A stretch of 64,000 nucleotides of DNA from Streptococcus mitis B6 (GTDB taxonomy: Bacteria; Bacillota; Bacilli; Lactobacillales; Streptococcaceae). Position numbers and translations under genes: made by a program. The notes under the pieces are model-generated. The model had not been told where the DNA came from, did not search any database, and saw only the letters and a list, made by a program, of their open reading frames with translations. Location: positions 1,612,001 through 1,676,000 of the forward strand of contig NC_013853.1 in the NCBI RefSeq assembly GCF_000027165.1. Direction: 5' to 3'. Of this stretch, positions 47,033 through 55,524 are shown piece after piece; within the stretch, counting starts at the first letter, position 1; the number at the start of each line of letters is the position of its first letter.

Positions 47033-48289
47033 CTATCTATTTAGTTCACACAAGCCGACTTCTCGGAAACGAGATAGTATATCTTCTGAACTTAATTTTC
47101 CTGCTTTAAACTGTTCAAACATTTTTAAGAAAATAAGACTATCTATTATCAACACATTATTAGCTGCATTACTGGCTACTTCAATAACATTATTGCTAAC
47201 AGGTAGCCGTTCCTCAGGTTTTATATCCTTAAATCGATTTACTATGATTATCTTTTTAATTACGTCTGGAACAACTTCTTTTGTTTCTTCATAAATATGT
47301 CCGTGAGTCACTAATTGTGAAACATTTGATTTTTTTACATCTTTTGTTAGACCTTTAAATTCAAAAATGTAATGAAGCCCATCTTTCTCGAAAGAATAAT
47401 CTTCATTTTTTCTATCTTCAAATTCACTTTGAACATCACACATTATTTCTAACATTTCACTCAAAATTACTTCTAATTCTGATCCTGATTTAAATAAAAT
47501 TGATTCAAAACGTTTATTTTCACGAATTATTTCTTTTGAAATGTTTATTTTATCTTTAGACTCTTCAATCTTTTTATTTTCTATTTGTATAGCTTCATCT
47601 TGCTTAATATCATCAAAAAAATGTAGTTCTTGAAACCAGTCAGGCGCCTCTTCTTCGGTTTCATCCATCAAAACATTTTGTACTAAGACTGATAATTCAT
47701 CATTATTTTTAGCTTGTAGAGTGGTTAATGAATACTTGCCATGTGATACAAATACTAATTTTTCGCTTCCATCTGAATAAGCCATATCCTCTGGTAGATT
47801 ATAACCGTCATAATAATTGTCCCCCATTCTTGAGTCAAAGTAGAAATCAGCTGATAGTTTGGTACCTAACAAATTTGTATGAGTTTTTTCGTAATACAAA
47901 TCAATATCTATTGGTATAACTTTTTCTAAATTATGAACCAAATACCTGATAATATCTTTAAGTTGCTCCCTAGACAAAAAATCTTTGCCTCTTCCTCTAA
48001 TTGGTGTTGCATATTCCGTTTTAAAGCTAATATTTGGTGGTAGAATGTATAAGAATTTTGTCTTAGATGAGTGACAAACGCTAGTTAATAGCGTTTGAAA
48101 GTCATTATCGCAACCTAGTTTTTCAAAATCCTTATTATAACAACGATTTAACCAAATTGATGAACTAGTCAAATCGATAATATTTAAATCATAAGAATCT
48201 AATGAATGGGCCTCCCCAAATGAATTACACTTCGTTACACTATAATTATTTTCATTACGCCCATTATAATTTATTAACTGTATTTGCAT
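47033..48289 (-). CDS. uncharacterised protein with C-terminal PD-ExK nuclease-like domain
   Basis: 418-residue protein I do not recognise as a whole. The N-terminal ~220 residues have no clear match; then a charged, coiled-coil-like stretch (about 225-270, IQIENKKIEESKDKINISKE). The C-terminal domain shows the pattern of a PD-(D/E)XK fold: GSELEVILSEML (helix with Glu), EDYSFEKDG, then the strand YIFEFKG with an E-x-K core, followed by VSQLVTHG. I infer a nuclease domain. It is the first gene of a two-gene AT-rich unit with the DUF4238 gene, just upstream of hsdM. Confidence 0.6.
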   Translation of the reverse strand: MQIQLINYNGRNENNYSVTKCNSFGEAHSLDSYDLNIIDLTSSSIWLNRCYNKDFEKLGCDNDFQTLLTSVCHSSKTKFLYILPPNISFKTEYATPIRGRGKDFLSREQLKDIIRYLVHNLEKVIPIDIDLYYEKTHTNLLGTKLSADFYFDSRMGDNYYDGYNLPEDMAYSDGSEKLVFVSHGKYSLTTLQAKNNDELSVLVQNVLMDETEEEAPDWFQELHFFDDIKQDEAIQIENKKIEESKDKINISKEIIRENKRFESILFKSGSELEVILSEMLEIMCDVQSEFEDRKNEDYSFEKDGLHYIFEFKGLTKDVKKSNVSQLVTHGHIYEETKEVVPDVIKKIIIVNRFKDIKPEERLPVSNNVIEVASNAANNVLIIDSLIFLKMFEQFKAGKLSSEDILSRFREVGLCELNR

Positions 48290-48363
48290 TCTTTTCCTTT
48301 CTATCTTACATCGAATCTATTTTCTCTTTTTAATTTTCCTAATAAAATTATACCACGAAGCCA

Positions 48364-48396
48364 CAAAAATCCCCTTAGAAATCCGCTTCTAAGGGG
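48364..48396 (-). terminator. terminator after the truncated DUF6261-like gene
   Basis: Minus strand CCCCTTAGAA ... TTCTAAGGGG followed by ATTTTTG. Confidence 0.8.
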
Positions 48397-48402
48397 TTGT
48401 CT

Positions 48403-48732
48403 TTATCCTGCTGCTTGGGCTGGTTCTGTTGGTTTGGTCTTTTTATCTTTCTTGTTGCTAGTGATGAGACGACGCTTGCTATCTCGGATGCTATTGAGTT
48501 CCTTGAGTAGTTGAGTCAGGTGTTCCTTTTCAGGGTAAGCTTCTGCACTGGCTGCGGTATAGCGCATAAAGAGGTCGTAGCTAGTTGAAAGTTCGGTACG
48601 GAGTTGTCTAGTCTTGCCAACTTCCTTGGCAGACTTGTGAGTACGCGCCTTACTTTCCACTTGGTCATATTCCTCTTGAGCATTGACCACCGCTGTCAGC
48701 AGCAGGATATTTTTAGATTTATGGAAATACGG
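48403..48732 (-). pseudogene. C-terminal remnant of a DUF6261-like protein
   Basis: The frame reads SKNILLLTAVVNAQEEYDQV to KPTEPAQAAG with no ATG. The only start is an in-frame GTG at 48688-48690, and an in-frame TAA lies at 48733-48735. The intact family is about twice this length, so the N-terminal half is gone. It marks the right edge of the accessory region and keeps its terminator. Family assignment is from memory. Confidence 0.6.
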
Positions 48733-48809
48733 TTATTCTAAGTCTCGAAGGCCTATTCACTATCCATTCCTCATCAAAAAGACTCATTCCCCCTTTCTCC
48801 TCCAAAATA

Positions 48810-48818
48810 TGGTATAGT
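48810..48818 (+). promoter_or_regulatory. extended -10 promoter of the DedA/VTT gene
   Basis: TGGTATAGT 28 bp before the start, overlapping an ATAGTA ... TACTAT inverted repeat. Confidence 0.5.
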
Positions 48819-48846
48819 AGAGTTATACTATCTATGAGGAGTTTAC

Positions 48847-49464
48847 ATGTCACAGGATAAACAAATGAAAGCTGTTTCTCCCCTTTTACAGCAAGTTATC
48901 AATATCTCATCGATTGTCGGTGGGGTTGGGAGTTTGATTTTCTGTATTTGGGCTTATCAGGCTGGGATTTTACAGTCTAAGGAAACCCTCTCTGCCTTTA
49001 TCCAGCAGGCAGGTATCTGGGGTCCACCTCTCTTTATTTTTTTACAGATTTTACAAACGGTCGTCCCTATCATTCCTGGGGCCTTGACCTCGGTGGCTGG
49101 CGTCTTTATCTACGGGCACATCATCGGGACTATCTACAACTATATCGGCATTGTCATTGGCTGTGCCATTATCTTTTATCTAGTACGCCTCTATGGGGCC
49201 GCCTTTGTCCAATCTGTCGTCAGCAAGCGTACCTATGACAAGTATATCGGCTGGTTGGATAAGGGCAATCGTTTTGACCGTTTCTTTATTTTTATGATGA
49301 TTTGGCCCATTAGTCCAGCTGACTTTCTCTGTATGCTGGCTGCCCTGACCAAGATGAGTTTCAAGCGCTATATGACCATCATCATTCTGACCAAGCCTTT
49401 TACCCTCGTTGTTTATACCTACGGTCTGACCTATATTATAGACTTTTTCTGGCAAATGCTTTGA
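48847..49464 (+). CDS. VTT-domain (TVP38/DedA-like) membrane protein
   Basis: 205-residue polytopic membrane protein, probably in lipid homeostasis; homologues of the VTT superfamily scramble or transport lipids. It has 5-6 hydrophobic segments and the family core ILQTVVPIIPGALTSVAGVF followed by GTIYNYIGIVIGCAIIFYLV. It has its own promoter (plus strand) and a strong terminator right after the stop. Confidence 0.85.
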   Translation: MSQDKQMKAVSPLLQQVINISSIVGGVGSLIFCIWAYQAGILQSKETLSAFIQQAGIWGPPLFIFLQILQTVVPIIPGALTSVAGVFIYGHIIGTIYNYIGIVIGCAIIFYLVRLYGAAFVQSVVSKRTYDKYIGWLDKGNRFDRFFIFMMIWPISPADFLCMLAALTKMSFKRYMTIIILTKPFTLVVYTYGLTYIIDFFWQML

Positions 49465-49469
49465 CATGT

Positions 49470-49503
49470 AAAAAATCCGTTTGGTTTCCCAAGCGGATTT
49501 TTA
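49470..49503 (+). terminator. terminator of the VTT gene, first copy of a 31-bp repeat
   Basis: AAAATCCGTTTGG ... CCAAGCGGATTTTT hairpin, 6 bp after the stop. The same 31 bp recur at 49749-49779. Confidence 0.85.
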
Positions 49504-49576
49504 GAACGTAGATTGACTATAGCTTGATACTAAATATACTTTGGTATGAAAATCATAACTATTTTTCGATAGTGAG

Positions 49577-49726
49577 GCGAGGACTTACCTAGCCTTTCCG
49601 CCGTGATAGAAACACCTGAAATCTAATGATTTCAGGTGTTCGGAAACTTTGAGACATTAGGCTCAAAGTTTAGGTATGGAATTTCGAAGAAAGTCGCTAC
49701 CGTCCGTAATCGCTTAAGGAAAGGCT
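49577..49726. other. nested inverted repeats, possible structured RNA or MITE
   Basis: Outer arms AGCCTTTCC (49591-49599) and GGAAAGGCT (49718-49726); further out GCGA and TCGC. Inside are two strong hairpins: AACACCTGAAATC TAAT GATTTCAGGTGTT (49611-49640) and AAACTTTGAG ... CTCAAAGTTT (49644-49671). No coding frame. It lies between the two identical terminators. Confidence 0.55.
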
Positions 49727-49748
49727 CAAAAATATTGTTTTCAACCAC

Positions 49749-49780
49749 AAAATCCGTTTGGTTTCCCAAGCGGATTTTTG
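49749..49780 (-). terminator. scrK terminator, second copy of a 31-bp repeat
   Basis: Minus strand AAAATCCGCTTGG ... CCAAACGGATTTTG hairpin, 3 bp after the scrK stop. The 31 bp are identical on the plus strand to 49472-49502. Confidence 0.8.
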
Positions 49781-49782
49781 TT

Positions 49783-50670
49783 TTATTTTGAAACTTCTTT
49801 TGCAAGAACAAAGTTTCCAAGTGTGGCAGAACCATTTCCTGCGACTGCTGGAGTGACGATGTAGTCACGCACATCTGGTACTGGTAGGTAACCATTGAGA
49901 AGAGATGTAAATTTCTCACGGACACGGTCCAGCATGTGTTGTTGAGCCATGACCCCTCCACCAAAGACAATCACGTCTGGTCGGAAAGTCACTGTCGCAT
50001 TAACCGCAGCTTGAGCGATATAGTAGGCTTGGACATCCCAAACAGGGTTGTTGAGTTCAATATTTTCCCCACGAACACCTGTACGAGCTTCCAAACTTGG
50101 ACCAGCTGCATAGCCTTCCAAACATCCCTTATGGAAAGGACAAACACCCTTAAACTCTTTTTCAATATCCATTGGGTGTCTAGCAACATAATAATGACCC
50201 ATCTCAGGGTGACCCACACCACCGATAAACTCACCACGTTGGATAACACCTGCACCGATACCTGTACCGATTGTGTAGTAAACCAAGTTTTCGATACGGC
50301 CACCAGCATTGTTACGGGCAACCACTTCACCATAAGCAGAGCTGTTTACGTCTGTAGTGAAGTACATTGGCACGTTTAGGGCGCGACGAAGGGCACCAAG
50401 CAAGTCCACATTTGCCCAGTTTGGTTTTGGAGTCGTTGTGATAAAGCCATAAGTTTTTGAGTTTTTGTCAATATCAATCGGACCAAATGAACCAACTGCA
50501 AGACCAGCAAGGTTGTCGAATTTTGAGAAGAACTCAATGGTTTTATCGATTGTTTCGATTGGAGTTGTTGTTGGAAATTGTGTTTTTTCTACAACGTTAA
50601 AGTTTTCATCACCGACAGCACAGACAAACTTTGTACCGCCCGCTTCCAAGCTTCCATATAATTTTGTCAT
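49783..50670 (-). CDS. scrK: fructokinase, ROK family
   Basis: Phosphorylates the fructose released from sucrose-6-phosphate by ScrB. The 295-residue protein has the ROK start YGSLEAGGTKFVCAVG, a catalytic-type motif GTGIGAGVIQRGEF and the zinc motif CPFHKGCLEGYAAGPSLE. It lies downstream of scrA (150-bp gap with a terminator), on the same strand, as part of the sucrose locus. Confidence 0.93.
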   Translation of the reverse strand: MTKLYGSLEAGGTKFVCAVGDENFNVVEKTQFPTTTPIETIDKTIEFFSKFDNLAGLAVGSFGPIDIDKNSKTYGFITTTPKPNWANVDLLGALRRALNVPMYFTTDVNSSAYGEVVARNNAGGRIENLVYYTIGTGIGAGVIQRGEFIGGVGHPEMGHYYVARHPMDIEKEFKGVCPFHKGCLEGYAAGPSLEARTGVRGENIELNNPVWDVQAYYIAQAAVNATVTFRPDVIVFGGGVMAQQHMLDRVREKFTSLLNGYLPVPDVRDYIVTPAVAGNGSATLGNFVLAKEVSK

Positions 50671-50768
50671 GATAAACCTCTTGTTTTTATTTTCTTTATT
50701 ATAGCATACTTCGAAAGTCTAAATGTCTCTATTTTTTAGATTTTCCTCTGTAAATCTTACCATTCAAG

Positions 50769-50800
50769 CAAAAACGAACAAACATGTCATTTGTTCGTTT
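50769..50800 (-). terminator. scrA terminator
   Basis: Minus strand CGAACAAA TGACATG TTTGTTCG followed by TTTTT. Confidence 0.85.
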
Positions 50801-50819
50801 TCACATTAGAGAGGATTGG

Positions 50820-52706
50820 TTAGATTTTCACTTCGATCACAGCATCCCCCTTCGCAACTGAACCTGTTGCGACTGGAGCTACTGAAGAGAAGTCAGCTGT
50901 GTTTGTAACGATAACCATTGTTGTATCATCAAGACCAGCTGCAGCGATTTTGTTTGAGTCAAATGTTCCAAGAACATCGCCTGCTTTCACCTTGTCACCT
51001 TGGGCAACTTTTTGTTCGAAACCTTCACCGTTCATTGTTACAGTGTCGATACCAACGTGAATCAAGACTTCAGCACCATTAGTTGTTTTCAAACCAAAGG
51101 CGTGTCCTGTTGCAAAGGCGATTGAAACTTCAGCATCAGCTGGTGCATAGACCACACCTTGGCTAGGTTTCACAGCGATACCTTGTCCCATAGCTCCACT
51201 TGAGAAGACTGGGTCATTGACATCAGCAAGAGCTACAACGTCACCAACGATAGGAGTTACAAGTGTTTCATTTTGAAGAGCTGCTGGAATGTTACCAGTT
51301 GTTTCTTCTTGGACCAAACGTTCTGTCGCTACTTCAGTAGCAACTTCTTTTTCATCCTCATAACCAAACATGTAAGTAAGAGCAAAACCAAGTGCAAATG
51401 ATACAGCTACCATAAGAAGGTATTGGGCAAGTTGTCCGTTACCAACATAAAGCATTGTACCAGGGATGATGGTGATACCACTACCATTACCAGCAAGTCC
51501 AAGGATAGAAGCCAATCCACCACCGATTGCACCAGCAATCAATGAGAGGAAGAATGGTTTACGGAAGCGCAAGTTCACCCCGAAGATAGCAGGCTCTGTA
51601 ATACCGAGGAAGGCAGAAAGAGCAGCTGGGAAAGCAAGTGTTTTCAGTTTTGGATTTTTAGTTTTAACACCAACCGCAACAGTCGCAGCACCTTGAGCTG
51701 TCATAGCCGCAGTGATGATAGCGTTGAATGGGTTAGCATGGTCAGCAGCAAGCAATTGAACTTCAAGCAAGTTGAAGATATGGTGCACACCTGACACGAC
51801 GATCAATTGGTGAACCCCACCAATCAAGAAACCACCAAGACCAAATGGCATACTAAGGATCGCTTTTGTCGCGATAAGGATGTAGTTTTCAACAACGTGA
51901 AAGACTGGTCCGATGACAAATAGTCCAAGGATAGACATAACCAAAAGTGTCACGAATGGTGTTACCAAAAGGTCAATGACATCTGGAACGACCTTGCGGA
52001 CAGCTTTTTCAAATTTAGCTCCGACAACCCCGATGATGAAGGCTGGAAGAACGGAACCTTGCAAACCAACAACAGGGATGAAACCAAAGAAGTTCATAGC
52101 TGTTACTTCACCACCTTGAGCAACTGCCCAAGCGTTTGGAAGTGAGCCAGAAACAAGCATCATACCAAGAACGATACCAACGGCAGGGTTACCACCGAAT
52201 ACACGGAAGGTTGACCAAACAACCAAACCTGGCAAGATGATGAAGGCTGTATCTGTCAAGATTTGTGTGTAAGTTGCAAAGTCTCCTGGAAGTGGCATTT
52301 CAAGAGCAATGAAAAGACCACGCACACCCATGAAGAGACCTGTCGCTACGATAACTGGGATGATTGGAACGAAAACGTCACCGAAAGTACGGATAGCACG
52401 TTGGAACCAGTTCCCTTGTTTAGCAGCTTCTGCTTTCATGTCATCTTTAGATGATGTTGGTAAACCAAGTGCAACAACTTCATCGTACATTTTGTTTACT
52501 GTACCAGTACCAAAGATGATTTGGTATTGACCTGAGTTAAAGAAAGCACCTTGAACTTTTTCCAAGTTCTCAATCACTTCTTTATTGATTTTTCCTTCAT
52601 CTTTGACCATGACACGAAGACGAGTCGCACAATGAGCTACACTGTTGACATTTTCACGTCCACCCAAGGCATCGATGACTTTTTTTGCAATTTCCTGATT
52701 GTTCAT
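50820..52706 (-). CDS. scrA: sucrose-specific PTS EIIBCA
   Basis: Imports and phosphorylates sucrose to sucrose-6-phosphate. The 628-residue protein is in B-C-A order. EIIB carries the phosphorylated Cys in VAHCATRLRV (about residue 26); EIIC spans about residues 100-450 with many membrane segments (GGVHQLIVVSGVHHIF); EIIA has the phospho-His in VLIHVGIDTV. Start ATG 52704-52706 (MNNQEIAKKVIDAL) has AAGGAG upstream. Divergent from scrB, with ScrR-like and cre sites between them. Confidence 0.94.
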   Translation of the reverse strand: MNNQEIAKKVIDALGGRENVNSVAHCATRLRVMVKDEGKINKEVIENLEKVQGAFFNSGQYQIIFGTGTVNKMYDEVVALGLPTSSKDDMKAEAAKQGNWFQRAIRTFGDVFVPIIPVIVATGLFMGVRGLFIALEMPLPGDFATYTQILTDTAFIILPGLVVWSTFRVFGGNPAVGIVLGMMLVSGSLPNAWAVAQGGEVTAMNFFGFIPVVGLQGSVLPAFIIGVVGAKFEKAVRKVVPDVIDLLVTPFVTLLVMSILGLFVIGPVFHVVENYILIATKAILSMPFGLGGFLIGGVHQLIVVSGVHHIFNLLEVQLLAADHANPFNAIITAAMTAQGAATVAVGVKTKNPKLKTLAFPAALSAFLGITEPAIFGVNLRFRKPFFLSLIAGAIGGGLASILGLAGNGSGITIIPGTMLYVGNGQLAQYLLMVAVSFALGFALTYMFGYEDEKEVATEVATERLVQEETTGNIPAALQNETLVTPIVGDVVALADVNDPVFSSGAMGQGIAVKPSQGVVYAPADAEVSIAFATGHAFGLKTTNGAEVLIHVGIDTVTMNGEGFEQKVAQGDKVKAGDVLGTFDSNKIAAAGLDDTTMVIVTNTADFSSVAPVATGSVAKGDAVIEVKI

Positions 52707-52743
52707 TTGCAAAAATCTCCTTATATAAAATTTTGTTCTTGTT

Positions 52744-52812
52744 TGAAAGCGATTTTATTCGCCCTACGACTATTATTTTATCATGTTTTAGAAATATGTC
52801 AAGCGTTTTGCA
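52744..52812 (-). promoter_or_regulatory. scrA promoter with ScrR-like operator and cre
   Basis: Minus strand: TTGACA (52797-52802), 16-bp spacer, TAAAAT (52775-52780) with TG before it. TGCAAAACGCTTGACA (52797-52812) overlaps the -35 and resembles the scrB-side operator. TAAAATCGCTTTCA at 52744-52757 matches cre except at one base and lies in the 5' untranslated region. Confidence 0.7.
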
Positions 52813-52980
52813 GAAAAAATATTCTATCCACTTAGTTTGCTCGCTTTAGATTGATTGATTTTGACTGTTTTATCAGGTGTTCCTTAAAAAAATAAGTTTA
52901 AAATCTTGGTTAAAAGGGTTTTATTTCATTCTCTTTCATATTTTTGTGAAAATTTGATTGATTTCCTGCATTTATTTTAT

Positions 52981-53050
52981 GATAAACGTTTGACAGTTTT
53001 TTCTCTTTTTTAACATAAAAGTCTTGCTTTTTTTTCCGAAAACGGTTACT
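52981..53050 (+). promoter_or_regulatory. scrB promoter region with ScrR-like operator and cre
   Basis: GATAAACGTTTGACA (52981-52995) contains the TTGACA of one candidate -35 and is the likely ScrR operator. A second candidate is TTGCTT, 17 bp, TACTAT near 53025-53051. CGAAAACGGTTACT (53037-53050) matches the cre core. The rest of the 379-bp gap is AT-rich with no gene. Confidence 0.7.
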
Positions 53051-53085
53051 ATTAAAAGTGATAAGATTTTTGGAGGAATAGAAGA

Positions 53086-54540
53086 ATGGAATGGACAACT
53101 GAGCGTCGTTACAGACTTTATCAAGATTGGACGCAAGAAGAAATTAAGAATATTAAAGAAAATATGGCACAATCTCCATGGCATACTCATTATCATGTTG
53201 AGCCAAAAACAGGACTTCTTAACGACCCAAATGGCTTTTCTTACTTTGATGGAAAGTGGATTGTTTTTTATCAGAACTTTCCTTTTGGTGCAGCCCACGG
53301 TTTGAAATCTTGGGTTCAATTGGAAAGTGAGAACTTGGTTCATTTCACAGAAACTGGAGTCAAAGTTTTGCCTGATACTCCATTAGATAGCCACGGTGCC
53401 TACTCTGGTTCTGCCATGCAGTTTGGCGATAACTTATTCCTATTCTATACAGGAAATGTCCGTGATGAAAACTGGATCCGTCACCCTTACCAGATCGGTG
53501 CTTTGATGGATAAGGATGGCAAGATTACGAAGATTGACAAGATCTTGATTGACCAGCCAGCAGACTCTACTGACCACTTCCGCGATCCGCAAATTTTTAA
53601 CTTTAAAGGTCAATATTATGCTATCGTCGGAGGACAGGACTTGGAGAAAAAAGGCTTCGTCCGTCTCTACAAGGCTGTGGACAACGACTACACAAACTGG
53701 CAAGCAGTTGGCGACCTTGACTTTGCTAACGACCGCACTGCCTACATGATGGAATGCCCAAATCTAGTCTTTGTAGGAGAGCAACCTGTCCTTCTCTACT
53801 GCCCACAAGGATTGGATAAGAAAGTTCTAGACTACGACAATATCTATCCAAATATGTACAAAATTGGGGCTTCCTTTGACCCTGAAAACGCCAAAATGGT
53901 AGATGTATCTCAACTTCAAAACATGGATTATGGTTTCGAAGCCTATGCAACTCAAGCCTTCAACGCTCCTGATGGACGTGCTCTAGCAGTTAGCTGGCTT
54001 GGTTTGCCAGATGTTTCTTACCCATCTGACCGTTTTGACCACCAAGGAACCTTCTCATTGGTCAAAGAACTGACTATCAAAGACGGCAAACTCTACCAAT
54101 ACCCAGTCGCAGCTATCAAGGACCTTCGTGCTTCTGAAGAAGTCTTCTCAAACCGTGCTCAAACCAATAACACCTACGAACTCGAGCTCAACTTGGAAGC
54201 TAATAACCAGAGCGAGATTGTCTTACTTGCTGACAAAGAAGGCAAGGGACTTGCAATCAACTTTGACCTTGTAAATGGTCAAGTGACAGTAGATCGTAGC
54301 CAGGCTGGTGAACAGTATGCTCAAGAATTTGGGACAACTCGTTCTTGCCCAATCGATAATCAGGCTACTACTGCTACAATCTTCATCGATAACTCTGTCT
54401 TTGAAATTTTCATCAATAAAGGAGAAAAAGTATTTTCTGGTCGTGTCTTCCCACATGCGGACCAAAATGGTATCCTGATCAAGTCTGGAAACCCAACTGG
54501 AACTTACTATGAATTAGATTATGGTCGCAAAACTAACTGA
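53086..54540 (+). CDS. scrB: sucrose-6-phosphate hydrolase
   Basis: GH32 enzyme cleaving sucrose-6-phosphate into glucose-6-phosphate and fructose. The 484-residue protein has the nucleophile motif LLNDPNGFSYFDG, FRDPQIF (transition-state Asp) and ECPNL (acid/base Glu), then a C-terminal beta-sandwich. Start ATG 53086 follows TTGGAGGAATAGA. It overlaps scrR by 20 bp. Confidence 0.94.
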   Translation: MEWTTERRYRLYQDWTQEEIKNIKENMAQSPWHTHYHVEPKTGLLNDPNGFSYFDGKWIVFYQNFPFGAAHGLKSWVQLESENLVHFTETGVKVLPDTPLDSHGAYSGSAMQFGDNLFLFYTGNVRDENWIRHPYQIGALMDKDGKITKIDKILIDQPADSTDHFRDPQIFNFKGQYYAIVGGQDLEKKGFVRLYKAVDNDYTNWQAVGDLDFANDRTAYMMECPNLVFVGEQPVLLYCPQGLDKKVLDYDNIYPNMYKIGASFDPENAKMVDVSQLQNMDYGFEAYATQAFNAPDGRALAVSWLGLPDVSYPSDRFDHQGTFSLVKELTIKDGKLYQYPVAAIKDLRASEEVFSNRAQTNNTYELELNLEANNQSEIVLLADKEGKGLAINFDLVNGQVTVDRSQAGEQYAQEFGTTRSCPIDNQATTATIFIDNSVFEIFINKGEKVFSGRVFPHADQNGILIKSGNPTGTYYELDYGRKTN

Positions 54541-55486
54541 TGTCGCCAAACTCGCAGGCGTCAGCCCTACTACCGTTTCTCGGGTTATCAATAAAAAAGG
54601 CTATCTATCTGAAAAAACCATTCAAAAGGTCAATGAAGCCATGCGAGAATTGGGCTATAAACCCAACAACCTGGCTCGTAGTCTGCAAGGAAAATCAGCT
54701 AAGTTAATCGGCCTGATTTTCCCAAATATTTCCAACGTTTTCTACGCAGAATTGATTGATAAGCTGGAACACCAACTCTTCAAAAATGGCTACAAGACCA
54801 TCATTTGCAACAGTGAGCATGATTCTGAGAAGGAACGCGAGTACATCGAAATGTTGGAAGCTAATCAGGTGGACGGCATCATTTCTGGCAGTCACAACTT
54901 GGGAATTGAAGACTACAATCGTGTAACAGCGCCGATTATTTCCTTTGACCGAAACCTGTCTCCAGACATCCCTGTCGTCTCCTCTGACAACTATGCTGGT
55001 GGGGTCCTAGCAGCCCAAACCTTGGTTAAGACAGGCGCCCAGTCTATCATCATGATTACAGGGAATGACAATTCCAATTCGCCAACGGGACTGCGCCACG
55101 CTGGTTTTGCATCTGTACTCCCAAAAGCTCCTATTATCAATGTTTCCAGTGACTTTTCTCCTGTCAGAAAAGAAATGGAAATCAAAAATATCTTGACCCG
55201 TCAAAAACCAGATGCCATCTTTGCTTCAGATGATTTGACAGCTATTCTAGTCATTAAAATCGCTCAAGAGTTAGGAATTTCTGTCCCGGAAGAGCTTAAA
55301 GTCATCGGCTATGATGGGACCTACTTTATCGAGAATTACTACCCTCAACTGGCTACTATCAAGCAACCCTTAGAAGAAATTGCCTGCCTCACTGTTGATC
55401 TCCTCTTGCAGAAGATCGAAGGCAAGGAAGTCGCGACAACAGGTTACTTCTTACCAGTTACATTATTGCCAGGAAAAAGTATTTAA
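54521..55486 (+). CDS. scrR: sucrose operon repressor, LacI family
   Basis: Represses scrA and scrB/scrR in the absence of sucrose. The 321-residue protein has an N-terminal LacI HTH (KLTDVAKLAGVSPTTVSRVI) and a periplasmic-binding-like effector domain (KLIGLIFPNISNVFY). It starts inside the end of scrB, so the two are coupled. The two operator-like sequences in the scrA-scrB gap (AAACGTTTGACA / AAACGCTTGACA) are its likely targets. Confidence 0.92.
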   Translation: MVAKLTDVAKLAGVSPTTVSRVINKKGYLSEKTIQKVNEAMRELGYKPNNLARSLQGKSAKLIGLIFPNISNVFYAELIDKLEHQLFKNGYKTIICNSEHDSEKEREYIEMLEANQVDGIISGSHNLGIEDYNRVTAPIISFDRNLSPDIPVVSSDNYAGGVLAAQTLVKTGAQSIIMITGNDNSNSPTGLRHAGFASVLPKAPIINVSSDFSPVRKEMEIKNILTRQKPDAIFASDDLTAILVIKIAQELGISVPEELKVIGYDGTYFIENYYPQLATIKQPLEEIACLTVDLLLQKIEGKEVATTGYFLPVTLLPGKSI

Positions 55487-55490
55487 GCAC

Positions 55491-55524
55491 AAGAAAACTC
55501 AGACCAATCCGTCTGAGTTTTTTT
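55491..55524. terminator. bidirectional terminator between scrR and mvaA
   Basis: AAACTCAGAC CAATCC GTCTGAGTTT with T tracts on both strands; it touches the mvaA stop. Confidence 0.85.
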
